A stretch of 64,000 bases of DNA from Chamaea fasciata (taxonomy: Eukaryota > Chordata > Aves > Passeriformes > Sylviidae): assembly GCA_029207755.1 (NCBI GenBank), contig JARCOQ010000012.1:18525740-18589739 (forward strand), in the 5' to 3' direction. A model generated the notes under the pieces. It did not search any database and was not told the origin of the DNA. It was given only the letters and a program-made list of their open reading frames with translations. Shown in pieces: positions 1-11,456 of this stretch (positions are counted from its first letter, which is position 1; the number at the start of each line of letters is the position of its first letter). Position numbers and translations under genes: made by a program.

Positions 1-428
1 CTGCTGTTATGATTAAGTACTGTCCTATCCAAAGTTCCAGGGCAGAAGCCATATAGCTTTGGGTAAATACACAAAGGACAGGGGTTTTTTGGTTTTTTTA
101 GATCTCTAACCTGGAATCACAATCTTCAGCTGATCCTTGTTCTGCTACTGGCCTTTTAACTGAGGTTAAACAATCACTTTTGTTCATCTCAGTTTCCCCA
201 TCTGTAAAATGGTGAAAGTCATAGAGTCTTTCACTCCATTTCACAATTTTTATGACATCTATATATAAAGAGGCCTTTCAAGGATTATTGTTACTATGAA
301 TATTAATTATGATTCACCACTGGTCTATTTGTCATTGCATTAACAACACTTGTTCTATCAGTCTAGAAGAAAAAAAAACTAATGTTTTTTATTTCTAAAT
401 AATTACTTTACTTTCTTTCTTTGTTTAG
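1..428 (+). other. CHST8: CHST8 intron, 3' part
   Basis: This is intronic sequence upstream of the small CHST8 coding exon. It ends in a good acceptor: a pyrimidine-rich stretch (tttactttctttctttgttt) followed by AG at 427-428. It contains an old MIR-like repeat (listed separately) and no open frame of interest. The earlier CHST8 exons, which would encode the cytoplasmic tail and membrane anchor, lie to the left of the window. Confidence 0.7.
130..315 (+). repeat. MIR-like ancient SINE fragment
   Basis: The stretch ctcagtttccccatctgtaa at 188-207, continuing into aatgg, matches the most recognisable part of the MIR consensus (ctcagtttcctcatctgtaaaatggg). An upstream ttctgctactggcc and a downstream AT-rich gattattgttactatgaata fit the same element in the same orientation. 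The boundaries are approximate. MIRs are old and rare in birds, so this is a degraded relic. Similarity is judged by eye from memory of the consensus. Confidence 0.6.
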
Positions 429-466
429 GGATAAAATATAACATGGGATTCCAGCAACCAAAAAAA
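429..466 (+). CDS. CHST8: CHST8 internal coding exon (38 nt)
   Basis: A 38-nt exon lies between a strong acceptor (tttgtttag, AG at 427-428) and a consensus donor (GTAAGT starting at 467). It enters in phase 1, completing a glycine codon whose first base comes from the upstream exon, and leaves in phase 0. The peptide is (G)IKYNMGFQQPKK. I align this with GIKFNIRPRQPHH of human CHST8, which lies in the luminal stem just after the membrane anchor, and the phase joins exactly to the terminal exon at 2809. The exon is far too short for ordinary ORF detection. The assignment rests on flanking splice sites, phase and remembered homology to CHST8. It is stem sequence with no catalytic residues. Confidence 0.82.
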
Positions 467-2808
467 GTAAGTTTTCAGAAGTACTTAAAGAAAATAGTAC
501 CCATATTCTGAGTGTGGAGTACAGACAGAGACGGCTCAGATAAGGCCACTACACCGGAGATGAAGCACTGAAAAGGAAAGATGCATCAAAAGCTTAGCCA
601 TGAAAATGCAAATTTTCCTTTAAAAATAGGAATTTGATAAGCTATGCAACTTCAGTTTTATGAGTTTTTTCCTAGACTGGATATTGCTAAAAGATACTGT
701 AAACTTTGCATATATTAATATTCTGTATGAAATCGCACCGATCAAATGAATGCCTTGAGAGGTACTTAAAAACAGGCTGAAGCGAAATTCTGGTGAAATT
801 CCTCCATCTAGCGGCTGTGGGGCTGCGCGGGGCTGCCTCCAGCCCACAGTTAAAGGACAAGGGCAGCACGGGCAAAGGAAGAGCCGCGCAGCTGCCAGCT
901 CTTCCCAGATGCCATCACCCGCCCCGATCGCTGACAGGGGCTGACAGCTCCTCTGCAGCTCCAGCCCGACCTTCTGCTTCTGCACGCTGACAGAAGACAT
1001 TCAAGTTTCCAAAAACTCCGGGGTCGTCATCGGCATCATTAAAAGTCCACAATTCTAGGAAGCCTGAATGTGATAACCTTTAAATATCAGCCGTGTCATG
1101 AGTTAATGGCATCGGATTGCGGCCAGTCTTGTAAAGGGTAATATTTAGAAATGCATCTGGTATTTACAAAGCCAAACACATTTGTGACTACGGAAACAAC
1201 CTCTGAAGATGAGGGTAGAGTACAACAATCACTCCCAACAACTGAATAGTGTTTTGCATGACAAATTATCAGTCGGTTTCCCAGTCTGCACACCACCTCC
1301 ACTACCAGAGTATCCAACCTGAATTCTGCAAGTGTCCTGAAACTTGTGTTTAATACTGATCTGTTGTGTTAAAGTTTTATATAGTAATTATCAATATTAC
1401 CACGTCACCTACAAAATACAATTTGATTTTTTGTTCTTTTGCCACCAATGTTTTTTGTAATGAATTCTGAATCTCTTTTCTGAGACTTTTTTATTCTCTG
1501 ACCCTTTAACAAGACTGTGACAAGATATAACTTCCATGACAGAACAAGTTTGTCACCTATTGCATTGCTTTTTTCAGACAGCAAACACTTGTAAAATTGA
1601 TTAAGATTTAATCTGCCGCGCTGAAAGAGCAAGACCCTTCTAATCCTCAACTGTACTTAAATTAAAATTCACACGGTATCTTATTTTTAAGCCAGTTTAA
1701 AATACTATTGGGGAAACAGTGAAAGTCAAAAATTTAAATTTAAAGTTGTAAACCCTCTAACTAAGTATTTTGGGTCAGCAATAAACACTCTGCAACTACA
1801 TATGCTCCTCTGTTGAAATACTCCATTGTAGTTCATATGCTGCTCTGATCCAAGTGACCTCAAAATGGGGATGACACATAGTTAAACAGTGACAAGAACC
1901 TATTTTTAATCTTACAGGCATAGACAGGATTTAATTCAGCTACCTTAAAAAGCAGGAAGTAATGGAGCACACCTGGGCTGTATGCAGGAAGTATTAACAG
2001 AGAGATCCCCCAATGAAAAAGGGCAAGTCCCAGAAAGCCTTACCCACAGACCTGCTTTACTGACTCAGTTTTTGCTGACCTAACCCCAGCCACAGCTTAA
2101 TTCCCACCTCTTTCTGCTTCTCATCCAGTGTCAATTGCTGTGCTCCCAGGCTCACCTCACTCAGGCCTCCCTCTGGGGTCCCCTTCATGCTGCTCTCACC
2201 AAACCCACTTCTTGTGTGCCAAACCTCTGCGTTTTCACTGACACCCTTCCTGTTTCCCTCTGCCCACACTTAAATCTCACTCCACAAACTCTACAAACTC
2301 CCTCCCTTCCCCGTTGGGCTTCACTCTGCCAAACTGTCCTCACTGCAAAGATAAATTACTGTAGTGGTGGTGATGGTGGGAAACACACCACCCAAACAAA
2401 CAAACAAACAAACCCTTCAGTTCCTGTGACAACAGGGGCAGTCTGGAATAATTAAGCAAGTCCTCAAAATACTCAGATACCTTTTTGTAGAAATGATACA
2501 AAATCTAAAAAAAAATCTGTCAAGGTCTGGGTACAGCACCTAAAACACAGTAATACAGTTTAATCCTAATAGGAACTAGAATTTACTGCATTTTTAGATC
2601 AGGTTCATCTCTGCCTTTGCGCTTCACATAAGCACAGAACAAGCTGACAAGAGAAGAGCCCACACCACAGTGCAGTGCTGAGGGCTTGTGGCAATGTGTT
2701 TTGTTGTACAGTTCTAAAAGTTATGAAAGATCCACATGAAGTGGTGCAAGCTGTAAGTAGTGACAATCTCTCATTTACTAATCTCTTTAATCTATTTTTC
2801 CTCAGCAG
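467..2808 (+). other. CHST8: CHST8 last intron
   Basis: An intron of about 2.3 kb runs from GTAAGT at 467 to the CAGCAG acceptor at 2803-2808. It contains a moderately GC-rich patch at about 800-990 and a short (CAAA)n run at 2392-2413. The rest is AT-rich unique sequence. Small open frames inside it (for example at 2135-2455) have no recognisable domains and I do not believe they are genes. Confidence 0.75.
2803..2808 (+). promoter_or_regulatory. CHST8: NAGNAG tandem splice acceptor of CHST8 terminal exon
   Basis: The sequence tctatttttcctCAGCAG|GAC gives two overlapping acceptors three bases apart. Using the distal AG (2807-2808) starts the exon with Asp, which agrees with the human protein (…HH|D…). 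Using the proximal AG (2804-2805) would insert one Gln. Both keep the reading frame because the intron is phase 0. Confidence 0.7.
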
Positions 2809-3957
2809 GACTGTGTTTCCAGCAATAACCAGGATACAAGATTAAGGAAAAACACTGCAGACAGAGCAGCAACAGTTAAGCAGAGCAATTCATTAGAGCC
2901 ATCTGAAAGTGTGCCCACCAAGCTTCAAAGCACTGACAGAAGGCAAAGCAGCATCCTGTTTGCTATGAAAGATCAACAGAAAGGTGAAGAAATTAATTCC
3001 ATCAAGCTCCATAAACGCAGGAGGAGGTTTATAATTAAAAAGAGCCCAATTCTGATTTCCATGAACAGCTCCATTCTCAACCTGCCCACACTTAAATATG
3101 AGGATAGAAACAACAGCAAGTGGAAAAGTCTCTATCAGATCCAAGGAGAAAGGAAGCGGATTATGAGGGAAACTTGTTCAAAATACAAGAGTAATAACAG
3201 AAGAATAATCACTCCTTATCACGTGTCTAGAATATTTGTAGAAGATAAATACAGAGTTTTATACTGCGAAGTCCCAAAAGCCGGCTGCTCCAACTGGAAG
3301 CGGGTGCTGATGGTGCTGAACGGGCTGGCCTCCTCCACGAAGGACATCCAGCACAACACCGTGCACTACGGGAACTACCTGAAACGCCTGGATGGCTTTG
3401 ACCACAAGGGAATTTATCACAGGCTCAACACCTACACAAAGATGCTGTTCATTCGTGAGCCTTTTGAAAAGCTGGTATCTGCCTTTCGGGACAAGTTTGA
3501 ACATCCAAACAACTACTACCACCCGGTGTTTGGGAAAGCCATCATTTCCAGATACCGTGTCAATGCCACCAAGGAAGCATTAAGGACAGGCTCTGGAGTC
3601 AAGTTTAAAGAGTTCATTCAATATCTCCTGGATGTACACAGGCCAGTGGGTATGGATATACACTGGGATCACGTCAATAGGCTTTGCAGCCCATGTTTAA
3701 TAGACTATGACTTCGTTGGGAAATTTGAAAGTATGGAAGAGGATGCAAACTTTTTCTTGCACTTAATTGGTGCTCCACAAAATTTAACTTTCCCCAAGTT
3801 TAAAGATCGTCACTCCAACGAAGAAAGAACTACCACTAAAATTACACAACAGTATTTTGCACAGCTTTCTCCTTCTCAACGACAACAAAGCTATGACTTT
3901 TACTATATGGATTACTTGATGTTCAACTACTCAAAACCTTTTGAAGATTTATATTAA
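2809..3957 (+). CDS. CHST8: CHST8 terminal exon: carbohydrate (GalNAc-4-O) sulfotransferase 8, catalytic part
   Basis: This exon encodes 382 residues and the stop, nearly the whole luminal part of a Golgi type II membrane enzyme that transfers sulfate from PAPS to O-4 of terminal GalNAc on N-glycans, classically on pituitary hormones such as LH. The first ~145 residues are a variable, basic stem. The HNK-1/CHST8-14 sulfotransferase domain follows. The 5'-phosphosulfate loop [13 protein letters not shown] is at exon residues 153-165 (3265-3303) and the 3'-phosphate motif [15 protein letters not shown] at 216-230 (3454-3498). N-glycosylation sequons occur at about 86, 101, 252, 325 and 373. The C-terminus [11 protein letters not shown] matches CHST8 (human …SKPFADLY), whereas CHST9, as I recall it, ends differently. 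The KCTD15 neighbour also supports CHST8. The start is the splice acceptor and not a methionine: the frame is open from 2809 and joins the 429-466 exon in phase 0. The exon-coded part is about 14 residues longer than the human equivalent, all in the stem. No damage is seen. Confidence 0.95.
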   Translation, partial: DCVSSNNQDTRLRKNTADRAATVKQSNSLEPSESVPTKLQSTDRRQSSILFAMKDQQKGEEINSIKLHKRRRRFIIKKSPILISMNSSILNLPTLKYEDRNNSKWKSLYQIQGERKRIMRETCSKYKSNNRRIITPYHVSRIFVEDKYRVLYCEVPKAGCSNWKRVLMVLNGLASSTKDIQHNTVHYGNYLKRLDGFDHKGIYHRLNTYTKMLFIREPFEKLVSAFRDKFEHPNNYYHPVFGKAIISRYRVNATKEALRTGSGVKFKEFIQYLLDVHRPVGMDIHWDHVNRLCSPCLIDYDFVGKFESMEEDANFFLHLIGAPQNLTFPKFKDRHSNEERTTTKITQQYFAQLSPSQRQQSYDFYYMDYLMFNYSKPFEDLY

Positions 3958-4222
3958 TTTTAGAGCCTGGATATTTCCAGTCTCATCAGTTGAATTGTGT
4001 GATAAATCCAGGTGGCATCTGTTTATATATACTTACCTGTTTGCAAACAATGAGTTGAAGAGCAGGGAAAAACCCAAACCAGAATATAAACAGATGTTTA
4101 CACCTTCACCTTAATTGCCTCCTTTTTCAAATCATAACTTTTCTATAATTTCTCCATATGAAATGTATGTATGTATATGTATAATATGTCAGGGTCCCCA
4201 AATAAAGCACAGAATTTTCCAG
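3958..4222 (+). other. CHST8: CHST8 3' UTR
   Basis: The untranslated tail runs from the TAA stop to the predicted cleavage site. It ends with a canonical AATAAA at 4201-4206, followed by a strongly GU-rich element (ggctggtgtggcctgtgttt) at about 4222-4241, so cleavage is expected between them. Further AATAAA hexamers at 4789 and about 4965 could give longer isoforms. Confidence 0.65.
4201..4206 (+). terminator. CHST8: Poly(A) signal AATAAA of CHST8
   Basis: This is the canonical hexamer 244 bases after the stop codon, with a GU-rich downstream element about 15-35 bases further on. It is the best-supported 3' end in the window. Confidence 0.65.
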
Positions 4223-5000
4223 GCTGGTGTGGCCTGTGTTTGCACTTAGGGAACAGTGTGTTTGAAGTGAGGGAAACACAGCTGGCAATTCTAAAGTACA
4301 GCCAGTATTTCAAGCTCTTTACTGTTCAGAAAATCAGTCTGAAAGTGATGGAACAGCAAGAAAGAAAATACACTGAGTAATATTTACAGTGTGTTGAAAT
4401 GTTCAAGGCATGAAAGCCATACACAGGCCCTATGTGTTTGAAGGTGGATGTTGATCACTGTTTCCTGATCCTCTTAAGCTAGTTAGGGAGAAAAGGTCTG
4501 ATCATACTTACACTGTTCATAAACACACTGGTGAAAACAACTAATGCTAAATGACCATGCGAGAGCAGTATTAAGCCAGATGTTGCAATTCAGAGTGAGG
4601 ATGTGTTCTCCCCCTTCAATATTTCCCTTATGGCACATTCATCTGCAAAAAGATAAAATGCAGGCGAACATTTGCATCTTTATAAATGTTATTAAAATTC
4701 TTTTAATCCTTTGCATTAACATAAATCTCTGGTTTAATCTTCATAGTCACCAGGATTATCAAATCTTTCCATCATAATAACAAGCAAGAATAAATGCCAC
4801 TTCCTGCCCAACAGGGTCATTCTTTTCATTGCTGCAAACAATTTGCACTTGCTAATTTTAGTAACAATTATATCTGACTTAACATGCAAAAAATATTTCA
4901 GGTGTTTTAGTTCAATTTCTACTCTGGAGAGAACTTTCTCTTCTCTACCAGAGTGTCTTGTGAGAATAAAATACTTGACATTCCACTAGTTACTGTCTTT
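4223..5000. other. Intergenic, nothing recognised
   Basis: This is AT-rich unique sequence just after CHST8. It includes two weaker alternative AATAAA hexamers (4789 and about 4965). No gene or known repeat is seen. Confidence 0.5.
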
Positions 5001-5137
5001 AATCACAGGACATTCTGATTTGGAAGTGACGCACAAGAATTCTTAAGCCAAACTCTCAAGTGAATGGCCCATACAAGAATCAAATCCCCAGCCCTGGCAT
5101 TATCAGCACCATGCTCTGACCAACTGAGCCAGCCTCA
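5001..5137 (-). mobile_element. tRNA-Ile-headed SINE with CR1-like tail (TguSINE1-like)
   Basis: Read on the minus strand, 5137 to about 5062 resembles a tRNA-Ile: a D-arm/A-box like CTCAGTTGGTCAGAGCATGG, an anticodon-loop region GTGCTGATAATGCC (anticodon position reads GAT) and a T-arm/B-box GGGGATTTGATTC, ending TATGGGCCA. It does not stop as a tRNA gene would. It continues into CACTTCCAAATCAGAATGTCCTGTGATT at 5001-5030, which looks like the 3' end of a CR1 LINE (…CCTTCCAA…TTCTGTGATTCT). A tRNA-Ile head fused to a CR1 tail is, as I recall, the design of the songbird TguSINE1, mobilised by CR1 reverse transcriptase. The copy is mutated in the acceptor stem and B-box, so it is unlikely to be a working tRNA. 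Confidence 0.6.
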
Positions 5138-8100
5138 GCTCTGTAAATTTTCACTCAAATTCTGTATACACAACCCTTGTTTACATGTCATTTATTCACT
5201 TGACATTATATTTAAACTGGCCATACTGGAACAAGGATCCAACTCCATCACAATGCCAAAGCTGGACTCCCCAGTAACTTCTAGAGTTTGTATTTCACAG
5301 CCAAGATTTCCACCACAACTGGCACTGCACAAATGTAAACACCTAAGAAACAACGCTTGTTTCAATCTGTTTCCAGGTTCAGAACCTCATTTGGACAGTT
5401 TCATGTACCACAAGAACTGGCATCAGAGTTTCCCCAGAAACACTCAGTATATTTTTGGGGTTTTAAAAATTTTTAAAGGGAAAAAATTGTTTCAAAATAC
5501 TGAAAGCTTCACTGACAAATACTTTACATATCAAGTCTGTCATCACATTTTCCATTTTTGTTCAGAGCAAAATTGGTTGCTTTAGAAGTCATGTGGAACT
5601 TGCACTGTTCCATGAAACCAGTCTTCCCTGTCTGGCCAAGCTCATCACTGCCTTGCCACTGCAACCGCCCCCACCCATCCCACTTCTCCACACACAGACT
5701 TGTTGGTCTGCTCACATGACTGCAGAACAGCCTTTGTATTCAAAGCAATGTTTCTGCTAGTCCAGCTCACATCAGCAGTAGCAGGCTGGGGTCTGTTAGC
5801 TCAGAGTGCCCAGCCAACGGCAGGCACAGCCAGCAGCCTCACTCACCAGGTCACAGACTGGAGCAGCCAGGGGAAAACAAGGCACAGGGATCACTTCTAG
5901 CGCAGATGGAGCAGATTCTGATAGCGGTGGGAATTCTTGGAGGGCGGATTGGGGTGTGAGGAGTCATAGCCAGGACCACCATTAGGAATTTAAGTTAAGC
6001 CATCCTCAGCTTTTAATGGTATCAAGTGCTCTGAGAAGTGATGGTGCTCTGACTGATGATATCGATGGTCTGTAGCTACAGCCACCAACACGATGAGAGG
6101 ACATACTGGATATTGTAGCCTCCTTAGGCTTTTTCAGGGTCTGATCCTGCCAGCAGGTCAGTGTACCAGAGCTCAGTGTGCTGAGCTCATTCCAGTCAGC
6201 AGGTGAACTTCCACTTGGAGAAGAATTTCAGCTCATCTTATTGCAGCACCACTGCAGCAAAGGGTGGGTCATGGGTCAGCTCTATGAGGCAACCAGAATA
6301 AAGCTGGGCATCATTTGTATTCGGACCTCTGCTAGTTTTAGAGTGTTTTAAGGGTACGATTGAGGGACTTAATCCTTCAGCTGGATTCACAACAAAGACC
6401 TGACTCTCCGTCCTCCTCCTGCCTCCTCCTAGTTCCTTTTCAGCTTAATCTACACATCCACATAAACTCATACAGTCACATTTACATCTTGGTACATTCC
6501 CAGATCAGCAAGTGCTCACTGTATGAGTGAAAAAAATACCAGCAATACCAGTGCACAATTGCACTTCTGATTGTATCAAACCTATGCTTTACCTACCACT
6601 ACTCCCTCCATAATCTATTTTAATTAATTTACAGTAAAAGATAACAACAGGGAAGTTACATTTTTAATGACAAATGGAAGTGAAGGCTTTGACAGGGTTT
6701 ATTTTGTCTGGGGTAACAAGCACTCTTTAAACAAAAACTGATCAATGATTTTACAACAGGCTGTATATGGCACAGTAGTATCTGGTTTACAATTTTTAAG
6801 GGAAGAGAGAAGTACCCTTCTAATAATACTTATGGGTGCTTAATACCGGCCAGTTACATTTATTTGGCTTTGTTACTTTCAGCTCCCATTCCCTGTTGAG
6901 TAGTAGAAACAAGGTAACAAGTGGTTTTAGAATATTTGTAAAGATGCATTTTAAAAATCACAAGAAATGCAATATCTTGAACAAAAAAATCCAAGGCAGC
7001 AGACAAGTAAACTAATATTTTCATGTCAAGCAAAATTTTAAAGTAAAAAGCAATAATTTTTACTACATTGTAGTAAGTTTTCAGACTGCTTATTTCCCTT
7101 TGGATTATCTTGTCTTTTTTCCCCCCACATATAAAATCTTGGCATTTTCATTTCAATGCAATTGAATTTCTTCAGAGGTGTTCATTCTGAATTCATTCCC
7201 ATATTTTATCCTTCTCTTCATAGAGAAATATTTCATTTCTTATGGAAAGTGGAAATCAAAGACTGCACCAAAAAAATCTTGTTTTCAAACAAACAGTCTA
7301 ACTCAGAGGTCAGACAGGGTAAATATTAGATAAAATAATTTTGTCAATCCAATTGGTTTTAAAATTCTTATTGAGGTGAATCTTAGGTAAGAGGTAAATT
7401 TTGTTACCACTGGACTGATTACTGAATGTACTCCTAGCTCTCACTTGAAGTTTTTCAATATTTTTACTCCTGATCCTTTTCTGCCCTTCCCCTCTGGTCA
7501 CAACTCCAACTGTCCTAGACCTTTTCCCACCCTTGAGTTAGCAACTCCAGATAGCTCAGGTCCTGAGAGCAGTCCAAGTGCCCACACTCCAGTTAAACAA
7601 AGCTCCCTTCCAGCCTCACTCATCCGTGCTTAGCCTGCTTCCAGCACTAGGGACACTTCACTCACTTCCATCTGGGGCAGCTCTCCATTACACCTGATAC
7701 ACTGAAAACTCCTAAAAGCCCACCCAGGGATTTCATGGTCAGCACATTAGGAGTCAAACACTCACAGTGTCGATTCACAGGTAAGGACCCAGCTCCAGCA
7801 GTCACAGAAGGTGAGGGGTGAAGGCACACGAACAACAGAACAGAATCTCCCACCATACTCCTCAAAGTGGTCTAGAGCCTTTAGCAGAAAAAGGGTTTAG
7901 CACAGACACAACAACAAATTGTGCAAACTAATTGTGCGCTTTATTATCTGCTTTTGCAGAGTCTGAAACTGAAGGTAGCAATGATATTTTAATTAGGAAA
8001 TATTTTAAGAACTTGATACTGTGATGCTCTGAAAGTGAAATTCATTAAGATCTAAGCAAAGTCATGTTCTTGAGACATTTATGTACCCAAAAAAGGCATC

Positions 8101-8422
8101 CTTGCAATGGGCACAGATTGAGTGATGGTGATTTGCTGGGGTTTTTATCATTCAAGTCCCCCTACTACCATATTTACTTACCATAGCTGACCTCATACCA
8201 GAAGTGTCAGTTTATGGGGGCTTGTGCCTCCAAAAATAAATGAATCAAGATATTAAAATGAGTTTTCTTAACTCCTTATGTCCATAACTTTTGAGAATTT
8301 CCGTGATGGATTTCCAGTGGTTTCTTCCATAACAATCACCAATGTTTGAGCCCATTAGACTGCACAATGTCAAAAGAGAATATGAATTGAGGATAGGAGT
8401 TCACTTTTTTTTTTGCCACAAT
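5138..8422. other. Intergenic, no gene seen
   Basis: This is unique, mostly AT-rich sequence. Open frames such as 5064-5585 have no domain or codon pattern that I recognise and the first of these overlaps the SINE. No RNA gene or recognisable repeat was seen. Confidence 0.45.
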
Positions 8423-8475
8423 TTGGACTCAGTGATCTCTGAGGTCTTTTCCAACTTAATAGATTCTGCAATTTG
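8423..8475 (+). mobile_element. CR1 LINE 3'-end fragment
   Basis: The run ggactcagtgatctctgagg, then tcttttccaacttaatagattctgcaat, resembles the terminal CR1 sequence (…ggactagatgatctctgaggtcccttccaacc…gattctgtgattct). Only about 50 bases survive, as expected for a heavily 5'-truncated and diverged copy. Confidence 0.6.
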
Positions 8476-10254
8476 GTTTACTGGTTTACAGCTCATCTTA
8501 CATAATGATCGAAGCAAAGAGCTTTTAAAGTTTTTAAAGTGTAGGTACTGAATTCTGGTGATTCCCCTCCTCCCCTGCCTCACTTGAGCAACTTACTGAG
8601 AAAATCCATCTTTGGATGATCAAAGAGCATCTTTTTTAAGAGAGAGGGAGTACAGAGTACTCAGAGTAAGGGACAGAGGCCCACACATGGACTGTATGCA
8701 CTACATTGTACATGAACTTAATCCCATTTCTTTGGACTATTTTTCCTGCTTGGGCAACACCATCACTGGCAGCAAGAGCACACCTATGACAAATCCATGT
8801 ACAATTATTTGCTTATATGCACCCAGATAAAGCACATAGGAAAAAATCCTATGCAAATAGCATTATACATACTAAGGCACCTAGAAATTTGCAAAATCAT
8901 GGAGGGAGATATAATGACAAAAAAATTAATTAGAAAATGAGTTCCATGTATATAAAACATCTGCATTTTTTTATATAGTTGGTTTTAGTGTCTTTGTACA
9001 AATTAATTTGCCAGGCCAACTCAACTGGTACCAAATTACCAGAAATGAACAGATTAAAAGGGAACTTTCTTTTCTGATGTTATTTCTCTTAACAATGGTT
9101 GCTTTCTTGATGCAAGTTGCTGACACTGAGATGAAGGACGTTCTATTCCTACCCCCAAGAAGAAATCACAGAGGCAGCTGGGCATGTTTGGAATACGCTG
9201 TATGATCCCAGCCTCACCATTTCAATTTCACTGACTCTGGAACATATCTGCATGCAGCTCCAGTTTGTTTTCAGAGCACAAAGAGAGGCAAGGCTGAGCA
9301 CAGCCTGTTTGGGCTGATTCTGCTTCAAGGGATGATTGTCAGGTTGGCATTGTTATGTGTGGGAATTTCAAAGCCTCAGCATGCACCTGCACGCTCCTGA
9401 GTAATGACTTGGGAAGTGTCCCAAGCTTCATATGATAGGATGCATGTAATTTTTGTCCAAAGACAACAGCTACCTCAGAAGGACCATCAATTTTCCTGGC
9501 TTCTCTCCCTGGAACCTCACAGGCAAGTCTGTAAACAAACATCCCTAATGTCTTCCAGCATGATCCTGCTGTAAAAAATGCACCAGAGTCAAGAACAAGA
9601 CACCTTTTTCCATTAGCTACACTAGTGACAACTGATACTTACCACTGGTAAGTCGCTTTTGCCAAAATTTCTCAGAACTATCCATTCCAACAGAGGTGCC
9701 CAGAATTAAACATGCAGTGAAGATCCACAGTGGATTCGAGTTTTGAGAATGGCAGGCACTCACTCGTTCCACATTCAGTTTAATCCTGGAATATGTTGCA
9801 GCATTATACACAGTTCCTCACTTGAGCAGTAAGGGCAAGACAGCCCAGAACTGAAACAGAAGAGGAAGGCAGACATGACTAAGCCTTGCTCACTGCCATC
9901 AAACCATTTCGGTAATATATTATGAAGCAATTGACACAGTTAGTTGTGACTCATGCTAGAGAATGATTGCTTTACCACAAGTCTAAGAGAAACATTCAAC
10001 CTTGTAAAAATATTTTCTGGTCTGGTTTAAGGAAGAACTGCAAATATTTAGTTTAAAATGACACTTTGGGAAGTCCTGTGCATAACGTTAGTGCACAACC
10101 AACTTGCACCTAGTAAGGAGCATATGTACATAACCCCTTCTATGTGGATAAACCTTTCAAGAGTCATTTTCCAGGCAGTTTGTGCCACGGTGACTTTTAC
10201 AAAATCAGACAAATAAGCTTGTTCAAATTCTGCCATCTGTTGCCATTTTTGCCA

Positions 10255-10256
<2 letters not shown>
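8476..10256. other. Intergenic, no gene seen
   Basis: Unique AT-rich sequence with no supported gene, RNA or repeat. Confidence 0.45.

Positions 10257-10294
<38 letters not shown>
10257..10294 (+). repeat. Poly(T) tract, 38 nt
   Basis: An uninterrupted run of 38 T. On the minus strand it reads as a long poly(A), but the sequence next to it is not recognisable as a retrocopy. Confidence 0.95.
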
Positions 10295-10297
<3 letters not shown>

Positions 10298-11328
10298 TGA
10301 AGACACATTTATCAGAATTGCAGCAGAGGTCAAGTTTCCCATTATGTATCTACTTTGCATGAGACCCAAATTCTTCTGTTTACATTCAACAGTTACAGCA
10401 GTGCTGGTCCTATGATTCACGTTCAGCTTTATGGGATCTCTATGGGTGATCTTTTCTAATAGTGTCCTCTTTTTTGCATGGAAATTAAAATTACACTGTC
10501 AAGTTAGGGAAAATGAAAGAGACTTTCATAATCCAACTTTTCCACAGTTATTCTCCAATCTGGAAATTCTGTCCAGATTTATTTTCACTTAGTATAGGAA
10601 ATTTCCTCTCAACATATCCAAACATAAGCATGTCATGAGCTGCAAAAGGTGTTAAGATTATGTTCAGGCAGAGAGAACAGCTGCACGGGAAGCAATGGCC
10701 CAAGGCGACTGCACTGAGAGCTTGTCCCAATCCATTAAACACTAGTGGAGGTGGCTTCTTTCTCAAGAAAGGAAAGCTCCAGGCTACAGTTCACCTTCAA
10801 ATTCATAGATACAGACTAACATACATTATGATCACAAGAAAAAGTTCTTTTAACTTTGTTTTAAGTGCGCATCCAGTCACTATAACCCTTCTATGTGCCA
10901 TGATGGAGCCACAGAGAAGTCATGTGAAGGTGATGCCAGCCCACATACAGATCCCTCCACTGAAGGGACACAGGACACAATTTTAGCTGTCTGCTCCGTA
11001 AAATGTCAAACAGCTGACCTGTTTCTACACTGTTCATTCACAACAATACTCCTACACCTAGCAGTAGTCAGGTATGCTAATGCTTAGGGCAGGTAACTGG
11101 GAGCTTTGGCCTATGATTTGCCTGCTGTCTGACTAGTTTTGGTCTCATCTAGAATTGCTTCACTTATCTTTCCCCATCTCTGGTGAGGAGAAGAATGCAG
11201 GAATGGTATAATATTTAGTGTTTTATACTACATTTTATTTATTGATATCAAATTCATTTAATTCACCTATTGCAAGGAGTTTTCCCCACCAATGTTACCA
11301 GAATATTGTTTTCTTATTAATACCCGGA

Positions 11329-11456
11329 AAAAAAAAAAAAGAAAAAAATTTAAAAGGGGAAAAAAAGCAAAACAACCACAAAACCACAAAAAGTCAGAAA
11401 CCAAAACCAAAATCAACCAAACAAAAAAAACCCAACCAGCCAACCAAAAAAAGCCC
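11329..11456 (+). repeat. A-rich low-complexity tract
   Basis: A-rich sequence with scattered C (aaaaacaaccacaaaacc-like runs). The overlapping open frames on both strands are artefacts of this composition. Confidence 0.85.

Noticed and set aside
2809..3957. CHST9 instead of CHST8
   Set aside because: The two are close paralogues, but the C-terminus SKPFEDLY, the stretch [13 protein letters not shown] and the neighbouring KCTD15 fit CHST8.
5062..5137. Functional tRNA-Ile gene
   Set aside because: The acceptor stem and B-box are mutated, and the sequence continues into a CR1-like tail instead of a T-run terminator, so a SINE is the better explanation.
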